Source: a candidate division CSSED10-310 bacterium (GTDB taxonomy: Bacteria; CSSED10-310; JAFGJC01). Taken from it: a DNA stretch of 64,000 bases. Within the stretch, counting starts at the first letter, position 1; every line of letters starts with the position of its first letter. Positions 52,975 through 60,220 of this stretch are shown here, in pieces. The stretch is taken from NCBI GenBank assembly GCA_016927905.1, contig JAFGLW010000002.1, positions 1-64,000 of the forward strand, read 5' to 3'. The notes beneath the pieces are model-generated. The model saw nothing but the letters and a program-made list of their open reading frames with translations. It made no database searches and had not been told where the DNA came from. A program made the translations under genes and the position numbers.

Positions 52975-54114
52975 TCATATTTGTCCGGACATCAGCTTCC
53001 GCACGATTTGTTCGGTTTTCGATCTGATCAAATGTGACGCATCCGCCAGCATTCGCTCCAGCGGGATCGGTTCATCGGCGAGGCCATAAACCGCCTTCAA
53101 ACCCATTTCCAGCAACATTGCCTTATCCGATACCCGGCCGGCGATGCCGATAACCGGTATGTCCTGTTTTCGTGCGGCCACGGTCACTCCGTGAACCGTC
53201 TTGCCTGACAGAGTCTGCCGGTCCATGAACCCTTCACCGGTCAGGATCAGATCCGCTCCGGCAATCCGTCTGTGAAATGCACGCCATTCCATCACCAGAT
53301 CGATTCCGGATGTCAAAGGTGCATTCAAAACCGTGGCAAGGGCAGCCCCGATGCCGCCGCCAGCACCGGCCCCCGGCAGTTCCGAAACCGGTTTCCCAAA
53401 CGCTCCGGAAAGAACTTCAGCAAAATTGCGCATTCCGGATTCCAGCAGATCCTGCATTTCACTTGTAGCGCCCTTCTGAGCGCCATAGACCCGTAAGCAT
53501 CCGGTTTCACCCAGGAGCGGATTGAGAACATCGACGGCACCGGTCACCCGGACTCCTGCCAATCCTGGATGCAGTCTGTCCAGGCCGAGCGATCCGATGT
53601 CTCCCAGCCGTCCCCCGCACATCCGCTCCCTGATTTCATGCCCGGATTGATCGAAAAAGCGCACACCGAGTGCCTGCAGCAGGCCGGTCCCGCCATCATT
53701 GGTCGCGGTGTCGCCAACACAGACGATCAGATGACCGGGATTCGGCTTCAGCATCCTGCTGATGATTTCCCCGGTTCCATAGGATGTTGTCCGTAGGGGA
53801 TTTCGATGCGGAATCGGCGCTCGGTCCAGCCCGGATGCACTCGCAGTCTCGACAGCGCCGATGGATCCGTCACCCAGCAGGGCGTAATGTGCATCTACCT
53901 TTTTACCCAACGGGCCGGAGGCTCGAACGGATATCATCCGACCTCCGCTTGATTCCGCCAGGATCCGGACGGTGCCGGAACCGCCGTCCGCCAGGGGGAT
54001 GAGTTCGATTACCGCCCCGGGGACAGCAGCCAGCACACCCTCGGCCATCGCCCGTGCGACGTCGCCCGCCGCCAGGCTCTCCTTGAACGCTCCGGGCGCA
54101 ATCACAATTTTCAT
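52975..54114 (-). CDS. glxK: Glycerate 2-kinase (GarK/GlxK type)
   Basis: This 379-residue kinase phosphorylates D-glycerate using ATP. Family signatures are the N-terminal VIAPGAFKESLAAGDVARAM and LADGGSGTVRIL, GAVETASASGLDRAP and SYGTGEIISRML. Also present are IVCVGDTATNDGGTGLLQALG and the near-C-terminal DLILTGEGFMDRQTLSGKTV with its conserved ligands. The length is typical (about 380). ATG 54114 is preceded by GAAAGAGG. It converges with the tricorn gene. Garland or glyoxylate pathway genes are not in the window, so its pathway role (glycerate to 2-phosphoglycerate) is inferred from the family alone. Confidence 0.94.
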   Translation of the reverse strand: MKIVIAPGAFKESLAAGDVARAMAEGVLAAVPGAVIELIPLADGGSGTVRILAESSGGRMISVRASGPLGKKVDAHYALLGDGSIGAVETASASGLDRAPIPHRNPLRTTSYGTGEIISRMLKPNPGHLIVCVGDTATNDGGTGLLQALGVRFFDQSGHEIRERMCGGRLGDIGSLGLDRLHPGLAGVRVTGAVDVLNPLLGETGCLRVYGAQKGATSEMQDLLESGMRNFAEVLSGAFGKPVSELPGAGAGGGIGAALATVLNAPLTSGIDLVMEWRAFHRRIAGADLILTGEGFMDRQTLSGKTVHGVTVAARKQDIPVIGIAGRVSDKAMLLEMGLKAVYGLADEPIPLERMLADASHLIRSKTEQIVRKLMSGQI

Positions 54115-54569
54115 GTTCCGGCCTCTTTCCTGAACGTCGGGTCAGATATCGAGACGAGACGTTTCACCCGATTCAAGATCCAGGAAATGAATCTCAAATC
54201 CGCTGCATCCCGACGGCAACAGGCGAATCCTGATATCATGATCGACACGAACAGACATAATATATGTTTTGATAACCGGGAATCCATAAGCAGGAAATTA
54301 CAGGATTTCCGTTCCGGATGACAACCGGTCGGGTTCAAGACTCGGGATCGGCCCCGAACAAATACTCAAGTTGAAAACCCGACTGGACGGATTTACTAAT
54401 AATGTAATTCCGGGAAACAATCTGGCCGATAGGCTGTCAGTGGAATAAGTTGTTTATTTTCAGTGAATTATCCGGATTTCGGTTTCATGAGGCCGCCGAT
54501 GGCACAGGGCTTGCTTTCCAGGCGGGTGTGGATTGAGATTCAATATGGTTTTCTTAAGGAGAATCGATC
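54115..54569. other. Intergenic region between glycerate kinase and radical SAM gene
   Basis: This 455-base divergent spacer contains the sigma-54 promoter of the radical SAM operon (54500-54515). Two minus-strand frames have protein-like composition but no ribosome binding site: 54142-54258 (38 codons from an ATG), and a frame closing at the TGA near 54340 with no good start. They may be remnants of a decayed gene or chance. A longer minus-strand frame (54111-54338) overlapping the kinase start reads as Cys/Arg-rich sequence and is not convincing. Confidence 0.5.
54500..54515 (+). promoter_or_regulatory. Sigma-54 (-24/-12) promoter of the radical SAM operon
   Basis: TGGCACAGGGCTTGCT has perfect TGGCAC and TTGCT boxes with GG (54501-54502) and GC (54513-54514) 10 bases apart. 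It is nearly the same 16-mer as the hsp20 promoter (TGGCACAGGGGTTGCT). The start would be near 54526, 44 bases before the ATG. Confidence 0.82.
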
Positions 54570-56030
54570 ATGGGAAGAATGACTCTGGTTAATTTGAACA
54601 TGCTGTACATGCGTTCGACGGATACGATCGAGCGGGAAGTGCATGTGCCGCTGGGGCCGTTGTATCTGACGGCGGCGCTGGAACGGGCCGGTCACGAAGT
54701 CGATTTCAGGGACTATCAGCTGTCTCGTTATGACGATCCATTTGACACGAAGTCGATCGTGGATTTTCTTCAAGATCCCGCCCCGGTGCTGGGAGTATCA
54801 TGTATGGCTAATCTGCTTCCGTTCACCATCCTGGCGTTGCGGGAATTCAAACGGAGATATCCGGAAGTGACCGTGGTGATGGGCGGGGTCGGTCCGACGG
54901 CGGTGGAACGTGAAATATTGACGGAGTTTGACTGGATCGATGTAGTGGTACGGGGGGAAGCGGAGATTTCCGGGCCCATGCTGATGACGGCTCTGGAAAC
55001 GAAAAGACCGCTTGAAAGCGTTCCGGGGATATCCTTCCGGCAGAACGGTCAATGCGTCAGCACTCCGGCGGCACCCCGGCTGGAGGACCTGGATTCGCTC
55101 GGCTTGCCGGCCTATCACAAGATCGACCTGCGGCAGTATCAGGGATACAACATGGTGACCAGCCGGGGATGTCCGTTTCCCTGCACTTTCTGCAGTGTAG
55201 CGCCTATATGGGGACGGCTCCCAAAACTCCGGTCGGTGGACAACATCATCAAGGAGGTTCGGTTTCTATATACCCGTCACGGTGTGGACATGTTTCTGTT
55301 TCAGGATGAATATTTCATTTCCACGGCCGCCCGATGCCGGGAATTCTGCGACAAGCTCCGGGCCACCCGGATGCCGGTCAAATGGAAATGTTTCGGCAGA
55401 ATCAACCTGACCACCCGGGAGATGATGGAGGAGATGACCCGGTCGGGGTGCGTGGAGTTGCGTTTCGGCGTGGAATCCGGTTCCGAACGAATCCTGAAAC
55501 GGACTCGCAAGGGATTCACTCCCGGACAGGCGATCCCGGTCATCAGCGAAGCGGCTCGGTTGTTCAACGGAGTGGATGCCTTCTATATCTGGGGGTTCCC
55601 GTTCGAGACCATGCAGGATTTCGAGCAGAGCCTGTTCCAGATGGTGACTTTCCGGATGATGGGAGTCCGGATTCTGCCATCCATGCTGTGCCTGTTGCCC
55701 CAGACCCAGATATACCGGGATTACATCGATACGGCGCCCCTGACCTTCTGCAAGGAGCTGTTTCCGGATTACATGGTTACCGGGCACGAAATCAAGCGGT
55801 CCGCGAGGATATCCATTCTGGAGAAACACAGGGTGATATTCGATTTCATCGAAAACTATCCACGGATATTCCCCGGATTTTTTCATATCGGTCTGGAGCA
55901 GAACATCCTGCCCAAGCTCCGGAAACTGGAGACTTTCGGGTTTTATACATCCGCTGATCCGGACAATTGCGATGCCGAATCGAGTGCGGTTCAAACCAAG
56001 CACCTGACCACCTCTCCGGTGGTGACATAA
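54570..56030 (+). CDS. B12-binding-type radical SAM protein
   Basis: This protein of 486 residues starts at ATG 54570 with AAGGAG 7 bases upstream. Residues 1-170 form a B12-binding-like Rossmann domain (HVPLGPLYLTAALERAGHEV, VMGGVGPTAVEREIL, VVRGEAE) but lack the DxHxxG motif for base-off cobalamin. The radical SAM core follows with the 4Fe-4S cluster motif SRGCPFPCTFCS (Cys201, Cys205, Cys208), the GVESGSERILKRTRKG strand and a helical C-terminal region (about 380-486). Such enzymes methylate, rearrange or otherwise modify lipids, cofactors or peptides. It is followed 13 bases later by the Tat-like Thr/Pro-rich protein, the best candidate substrate or partner. It is driven by a sigma-54 promoter. 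Confidence 0.88.
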   Translation: MGRMTLVNLNMLYMRSTDTIEREVHVPLGPLYLTAALERAGHEVDFRDYQLSRYDDPFDTKSIVDFLQDPAPVLGVSCMANLLPFTILALREFKRRYPEVTVVMGGVGPTAVEREILTEFDWIDVVVRGEAEISGPMLMTALETKRPLESVPGISFRQNGQCVSTPAAPRLEDLDSLGLPAYHKIDLRQYQGYNMVTSRGCPFPCTFCSVAPIWGRLPKLRSVDNIIKEVRFLYTRHGVDMFLFQDEYFISTAARCREFCDKLRATRMPVKWKCFGRINLTTREMMEEMTRSGCVELRFGVESGSERILKRTRKGFTPGQAIPVISEAARLFNGVDAFYIWGFPFETMQDFEQSLFQMVTFRMMGVRILPSMLCLLPQTQIYRDYIDTAPLTFCKELFPDYMVTGHEIKRSARISILEKHRVIFDFIENYPRIFPGFFHIGLEQNILPKLRKLETFGFYTSADPDNCDAESSAVQTKHLTTSPVVT

Positions 56031-56043
56031 AAGGAGGATCATC

Positions 56044-57228
56044 ATGGGAATGCCGAGGACAACCATAGTGGGCGGACGGCCTCCGGGCCAAAAAGACACA
56101 ACGGGTAAGATCCCGGTGGGCATGGAACAGCTGGTGCATTTCGCGGCTCAAAGCGGGGAGCGGCATGAGCAGTTTCTGAACGATCCCCTCGGGTTTGCCG
56201 ATCAGTCGGGAATCGTCCTGGATCCGTGCGAGAGGGCGATTCTGCAGGTTATCGAGAAAGACCAGTTGAGAATGTTTGTCGAACAGGTGAGACCCAGGAT
56301 TCCCGAACGCCGTCAGTTCATCAAACAGGCAGCGGGACTGATCGGAGTGTTCAGCGTGGGACTGAGCGGCAGCATCCTGCCGGGAAAGGCCAGAGCAGCG
56401 CTGGGGCTGGCACCCGGTGCTCTGCAGGCGGGTCAGACCGGACGCAAAACCAGGAAACTGGTTTCGGCGGGCATCCTACCCCGTTACCAGGGTCGACCAC
56501 CCTGGCTTCCCATCGCAACCAATACACCGACTCCGACCGATACGCCCACTCCAGCCGGTACCCAACCGCCGACCAGTCCGCCACCGACACCCACCGACTG
56601 GCCGACACCCACGCAATCACCGTTTCCCAGCCCCACCGGTATCCCGACGCCGCCGCCCACTTCAACCTGGAGCACACCCACACCCGCGGGTATCATGACC
56701 GAAACGCCGACACCCCGGCCGCCATCGTCGACACCAACCCGAACGGTGACACCGGCCGGGACCATGACCGGGACCCCCACGGCAACGCCAACGGTCCGAC
56801 CCTGGACACCGACCGGAACGCCGACACCGGTAGGGATCATGACCGAAACCCCGACGCCATCTCCATCACCCACCCTTGCCCAGATGGGCGTCTATATTGA
56901 TATGCCATCCCATTTCTATCGCCCGGGGGATCCGTGCAAACTGAAGGTCAACATATGCAATCCGGGGACGAAACAGGAGGATATTCCACTGTTCATCGTG
57001 CTGCAGATCGGCAGCATGTTCTATTGTGCACCGGATTGGGACGAAGCCAGCTATTACCGCATCACTTTACCCTGGGGATGGACTTCCCTGGTGATCATCG
57101 ACGAATTCAACTGGCCGGGCGACGTCGGAACCATGGACAACCTGTTTTTCTGGGGGGGAATGACATCCAAAAACTTCGATGAAGCCTTGGGACACGTGGA
57201 TTCCTGGAAATTCGGTTATGGGGAATGA
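56044..57228 (+). CDS. Leader-like/Tat-like exported protein with Thr/Pro linker and shared C-terminal module
   Basis: I know no described family for this 394-residue architecture. ATG 56044 has AAGGAGG 7 bases upstream. Residues about 25-85 form a helical domain with GERHEQFLNDPLGFADQSGI and LDPCERAIL, which resembles leader regions of RiPP precursors (FL-x-DP...GI-x-L...E) or LigA-like domains. A twin-arginine-type signal follows unusually late (ERRQFIKQAAGLIG, Arg89-Arg90, hydrophobic 98-112, cut site near KARA). Next comes a Thr/Pro-rich linker (160-279, with GIMTETPTP twice) and the C-terminal module (281-394), shared with the C25, C1 and beta-helix proteins. It is co-transcribed with the radical SAM gene, so it may be its substrate (inference). 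It overlaps the next, convergent gene by 13 bases. Confidence 0.8.
   Translation: MGMPRTTIVGGRPPGQKDTTGKIPVGMEQLVHFAAQSGERHEQFLNDPLGFADQSGIVLDPCERAILQVIEKDQLRMFVEQVRPRIPERRQFIKQAAGLIGVFSVGLSGSILPGKARAALGLAPGALQAGQTGRKTRKLVSAGILPRYQGRPPWLPIATNTPTPTDTPTPAGTQPPTSPPPTPTDWPTPTQSPFPSPTGIPTPPPTSTWSTPTPAGIMTETPTPRPPSSTPTRTVTPAGTMTGTPTATPTVRPWTPTGTPTPVGIMTETPTPSPSPTLAQMGVYIDMPSHFYRPGDPCKLKVNICNPGTKQEDIPLFIVLQIGSMFYCAPDWDEASYYRITLPWGWTSLVIIDEFNWPGDVGTMDNLFFWGGMTSKNFDEALGHVDSWKFGYGE
56524..56880 (+). repeat. Low-complexity Thr/Pro-coding repeat region
   Basis: About 119 codons of mainly Thr and Pro, with irregular copies of TPTP and two copies each of PTP-x-GIMTETPTP and VTPAGTM-like units. It encodes a flexible, possibly O-glycosylated spacer between the membrane or signal region and the C-terminal module. 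Confidence 0.8.
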
Positions 57229-57977
57229 ACCGGAAGTGACATTTTCCGGGCGGTAACATCCATCATCCAACAGTCCTTGACCCGGATGTTCAGGTTCACG
57301 AAACCGGCTTCAATGAGATAGTGCCGAAGCAGCTTATCGGTAAACCCGGTGTGATGGAAATCCCCCGAGTCCACCTGGGATCCGAACAGCGCCTGGATCA
57401 GTTTCATCTGCTCCCCGACACTCTCTTTCTCCTTGGATTTCAGCAAATCGAGTAAACCGATCACATTGGGTACCCGGAGATACAAAGTGCCGCCGAGAGT
57501 CAGAACGCGGTTCCATTCTTTCAGTACGGACCCGGTCTCATGCCGGTAGAGATGTTCCAGCAGATCCTGAGCAATGATCTCAGTGGCGAATCCATCCCGA
57601 AACATGGCAAGGGTCCGGGCATCGGCGACGATATCGGGTGCGTGTGAAAATTTGATGTCAATATTGATGCAATCGGGCCGCCGGTCAAATCCGCATCCCA
57701 GATTCAACCGCCGCAACCGGACAGCCGGGTTGACTGCCTGTTCAGGCGGCTCCAGATCGCGAACCCGGTAATACTCATCGGAATTTTGGATAATGGCTTC
57801 GATCCGGGCATAATCATATTCTCCATCCAGGATCTGACGGGTGAAAAACTGCAGGCCCTCCGGATCGGCAGTCCGGTTCAAGAGCTTTTTATACAGCGAG
57901 TTGATCCTGTTTCGGACCCGCCATACTCTGATGCGTTCTCTGAAAGATTCCAATTCAAATCTCCGGTCTGATCGCAA
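57216..57977 (-). CDS. DUF4214-like domain fused to SAM-dependent methyltransferase
   Basis: This 253-residue protein has at residues about 20-80 the pattern NRINSLYKKLLNRTADPEGLQFF...YDYARIEAIIQNSDEYYRV, which matches the DUF4214 repeat found in surface and glycosyltransferase proteins. The second part is a class-I methyltransferase: RRLNLGCGFDRRPDCINIDI (SAM loop), DIVADARTL, AQDLLEHLYRHE and FHHTGFTDKLLRHYLIEAGF. Similar methyltransferases act on sugars of surface polysaccharides. The start TTG 57977 has AGGCAGGA upstream and is uncertain, as no ATG is available. It converges with the Tat-like protein gene with a 13-base overlap and is divergent from the lipoprotein gene. Confidence 0.78.
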   Translation of the reverse strand: MRSDRRFELESFRERIRVWRVRNRINSLYKKLLNRTADPEGLQFFTRQILDGEYDYARIEAIIQNSDEYYRVRDLEPPEQAVNPAVRLRRLNLGCGFDRRPDCINIDIKFSHAPDIVADARTLAMFRDGFATEIIAQDLLEHLYRHETGSVLKEWNRVLTLGGTLYLRVPNVIGLLDLLKSKEKESVGEQMKLIQALFGSQVDSGDFHHTGFTDKLLRHYLIEAGFVNLNIRVKDCWMMDVTARKMSLPVHSP

Positions 57978-58121
57978 TGATCCTGCCTTAAAGCACCCCG
58001 GTTTTCAAGCGGAAGCGGCCGGTATGTTCCCCTTCATCCAAGTGCATCCCGGACGGCCAGAAAGATTTGCATTTAAACCGGGTTTTGCCAATACTCGGGT
58101 TGAGACATGGGAGAATCTGGC

Positions 58122-58613
58122 ATGAAGAAATGGTCCTGTGCGATACTTGGCATATTGGTTTTATCCGCTGCTGGATGCAGTGTTTTCGACGATGATAATG
58201 GGATAAGTTTTTCCATGGAATTCTGGATGACCGGCCGGGACGGATCGGATACGACGAAGTTTGAGAACGGGGAAAAAATTTATTTCCATTTCAAGGTGAC
58301 CAACGATTCCTGCTGCCCACGTGAATGGAATCTTCCGGACAGCCGCCCGTATGCAAATTTTTATGTCTACCAGGGCAATGCCCTGATCGGTCCGGCATGG
58401 GACGGCCCGGTAATCTATATTCCCCGATCCGGAACACTGCAGCCGGATGAATCACTCGTCTTTGAAATGACCTGGGTGGATGAAACGGGAAGTCACAACC
58501 AGAACACTCCGCTTCCAGCCGGGCAGTACCGCGCCGTCTGTCATTCGGATGTCGATTTCGAAGATATTGAACCGCTGAAGGACAGCAAACTGGATTTTTC
58601 CGTAGCGCCCTGA
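58122..58613 (+). CDS. Exported BsuPI-like (proteinase-inhibitor fold) lipoprotein
   Basis: This protein of 163 residues starts at ATG 58122, with GGGAG upstream (an alternative ATG at 58107 lacks one). A signal peptide (KKWSCAILGILVLSAAGC) ends in a possible lipobox, AAGC, so the mature protein may be a lipoprotein starting at the Cys. The rest is a single beta-sandwich like BsuPI (intracellular proteinase inhibitor) and related domains: GISFSMEFWMTGRD, IYFHFKVTNDSC, LQPDESLVFEMTWVD and LPAGQYRAVCHSD. The family name comes from an inhibitor, but many members have no inhibitor role. It is followed after 20 bases by the CAP-domain gene. Given the two secreted proteases in the window, an inhibitor role is conceivable but unproven. 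Confidence 0.75.
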   Translation: MKKWSCAILGILVLSAAGCSVFDDDNGISFSMEFWMTGRDGSDTTKFENGEKIYFHFKVTNDSCCPREWNLPDSRPYANFYVYQGNALIGPAWDGPVIYIPRSGTLQPDESLVFEMTWVDETGSHNQNTPLPAGQYRAVCHSDVDFEDIEPLKDSKLDFSVAP

Positions 58614-58633
58614 CCGAAATATGCAGGATCGAT

Positions 58634-59440
58634 ATGAAGGCTTTCAATAATAACCTGATCGAGATACTGATGATCGTGGTTCTGGCGGGTCCGGGAAGAG
58701 TTACCGCACTGGATGCGCCTAAGCCGGTCCATCATCTGGATGCGGTCGAATCCGAAATATTGGTTTCGATCAATGCGGAACGGACCGCATTCAACAAACG
58801 CCTGACTCCGGGATACCGCCCGCTGGTGATGCTGAAACGCGATACGGATTTACAGAGAATCGCGCGGGGACATTCGGACGATATGATCCGCCGGTCGTTT
58901 TTCGAACATGCCGATCCCGGCGGCAGGTCGTTCCAGGAGCGTATCATGTGGGAACACAGGCGGCTGATCACCGCCGGCACCGGAGAAAACATCTGGAAAC
59001 AGGAAAAGCTGGACCCGGAGGATCCCGATACGCTGGCCTGTCGAATCGTGGCGGACTGGATGGGGAGCACCAAACACCGTCTGAACATTCTGTCGAATGC
59101 GTATACCCATACCGGTATCGGCGTATCCTGTGAAGGTCTTGTCATTACGGCAACCCAGGATTTCGCCGGCGTGATAACCTATATCGATCCGCCGCTTCCC
59201 GTGGCTGTGAGGCGCGGGCAATCGCTTCAACTGGTGAACCGGGAGATCGGGCGGCTTGGTTCACTCGAGAAATTCGATTTCTGGGATATCGACAAACAAC
59301 GGGCGGCCAGAAACCCGATCCGGAACAAATCCGGCAAAATCGATGTTCCGACTGGAAATTATCAGTTCCGGTTCTATTTCTCTCAGGCAGACCGCCGGGG
59401 CTGGATCATCTATCCCGGACCATTCGTTCGTGTGGAATAA
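58634..59440 (+). CDS. Exported CAP/SCP-domain protein
   Basis: This 268-residue protein has an N-terminal hydrophobic segment (IEILMIVVLAGPGRVTAL) compatible with a signal peptide. The CAP (SCP/TAPS) domain (about 40-180) has the typical ILVSINAERTAFNK start, a His-containing ARGHSDDMIRRSFFEHADP, GTGENIWKQE, and the CAP signature WMGSTKHRLNILSNAYTHTG. The His and Glu that line the family cleft are present. A C-terminal region of about 80 residues forms a beta-rich extension (RGQSLQLVNREIGRLGSLEK). CAP proteins are extracellular; some bind lipids or act as proteases, but the function here is unknown. It is in tandem with the BsuPI-like gene and convergent with the CPBP gene. Confidence 0.85.
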   Translation: MKAFNNNLIEILMIVVLAGPGRVTALDAPKPVHHLDAVESEILVSINAERTAFNKRLTPGYRPLVMLKRDTDLQRIARGHSDDMIRRSFFEHADPGGRSFQERIMWEHRRLITAGTGENIWKQEKLDPEDPDTLACRIVADWMGSTKHRLNILSNAYTHTGIGVSCEGLVITATQDFAGVITYIDPPLPVAVRRGQSLQLVNREIGRLGSLEKFDFWDIDKQRAARNPIRNKSGKIDVPTGNYQFRFYFSQADRRGWIIYPGPFVRVE

Positions 59441-59447
59441 TGGTCAC

Positions 59448-60173
59448 TTACATTCCGGGCGAGATTCCGACCAACGCACTGATCAGTGCGGGTATGTTCG
59501 CGATCATGTGGAGAACGATAGCCGTGACCAGACTTCCGGTGCGTTCCGCATAGTGTCCGGCGACCAGCCCGATCGTCGTGGTCAGCAGCACTATGTGGAT
59601 AACCGGTCCCCAGCCGGCACCGGTGGACAGCACGATGAAATGTCCCAGACCGAACAGAACAGCTCCGGTGACCACCGGCAGGCTCAGTTTCAACTTGAAA
59701 ATCCGTAATGTCACGGGACTCAAAAGCGCCAGGAAATTTTGTAGGAATCCCCGAAACAGGAATTCTTCGCATACGCTGGCATAAATCACGATGAATACAA
59801 ATATCTGACCGGCCGACATCCCCTGCGCCTGACCGCCGGGCGTCCCGCTGCCGGTCAGACGGGAGATCAGATTCGAAACGGGCACCAACACGATGTTGGC
59901 GGCTGCAAATATCAATGCCAGTACCAGAACGGGGCGGATTAGATTACGGAGATTGACCGGTCGAAAACCATAGCGGGAAAGGTTACCGCCGCTGTATCGG
60001 ATCATCAGGCTGAGTGAACAGACCAGGAAAACCGTGTGAGTGGCGAAACTGTCCGGTATCCAGGAATGAAACCGGATGAATTTCCATTCGGAAGCCCAGA
60101 TCCCGAGACCGTAGATTCCCAGACAGATCAGGACTCCCGATACGAAACGGTTACATGGATTGATATGCTTCAA
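59448..60173 (-). CDS. CPBP family intramembrane metalloprotease
   Basis: This 241-residue polytopic membrane protein has about seven helices. The CPBP/Abi motifs are clear: motif 1 SVCEEFLFRGFLQNFLALL (EE-x3-R), motif 2 FGLGHFIVLS (His), and motif 3 ATAIVLHMIANIPAL-like with a His. Members of the family act as membrane-embedded proteases (Rce1-related) that process prenylated proteins, bacteriocins or surface proteins. It lies downstream of the secreted C1 protease gene (48 bases) on the same strand. Whether it processes that protein is unknown. No bacteriocin gene is adjacent. Confidence 0.88.
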   Translation of the reverse strand: MKHINPCNRFVSGVLICLGIYGLGIWASEWKFIRFHSWIPDSFATHTVFLVCSLSLMIRYSGGNLSRYGFRPVNLRNLIRPVLVLALIFAAANIVLVPVSNLISRLTGSGTPGGQAQGMSAGQIFVFIVIYASVCEEFLFRGFLQNFLALLSPVTLRIFKLKLSLPVVTGAVLFGLGHFIVLSTGAGWGPVIHIVLLTTTIGLVAGHYAERTGSLVTAIVLHMIANIPALISALVGISPGM

Positions 60174-60220
60174 AACCGGTCCATCTCCCCTCTGGAACCG
60201 GCCGACAATCCGGATGCGGT

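Noticed and set aside
54142-54258. Short minus-strand ORF (38 codons) in the kinase/radical SAM spacer
   Set aside because: Composition is protein-like but no ribosome binding site or neighbour supports it; it may be a gene remnant.
54111-54338. Minus-strand 75-codon frame overlapping the start of the glycerate kinase
   Set aside because: An ATGA-type overlap is suggestive, but the protein is Cys/Arg-rich without recognisable features and another frame of the same DNA is equally protein-like; kept as an intergenic note.
56524-56880. CRISPR or mobile repeat in the Thr/Pro region of the Tat-like protein
   Set aside because: The repeats are irregular and in frame, and there are no direct repeat/spacer units.
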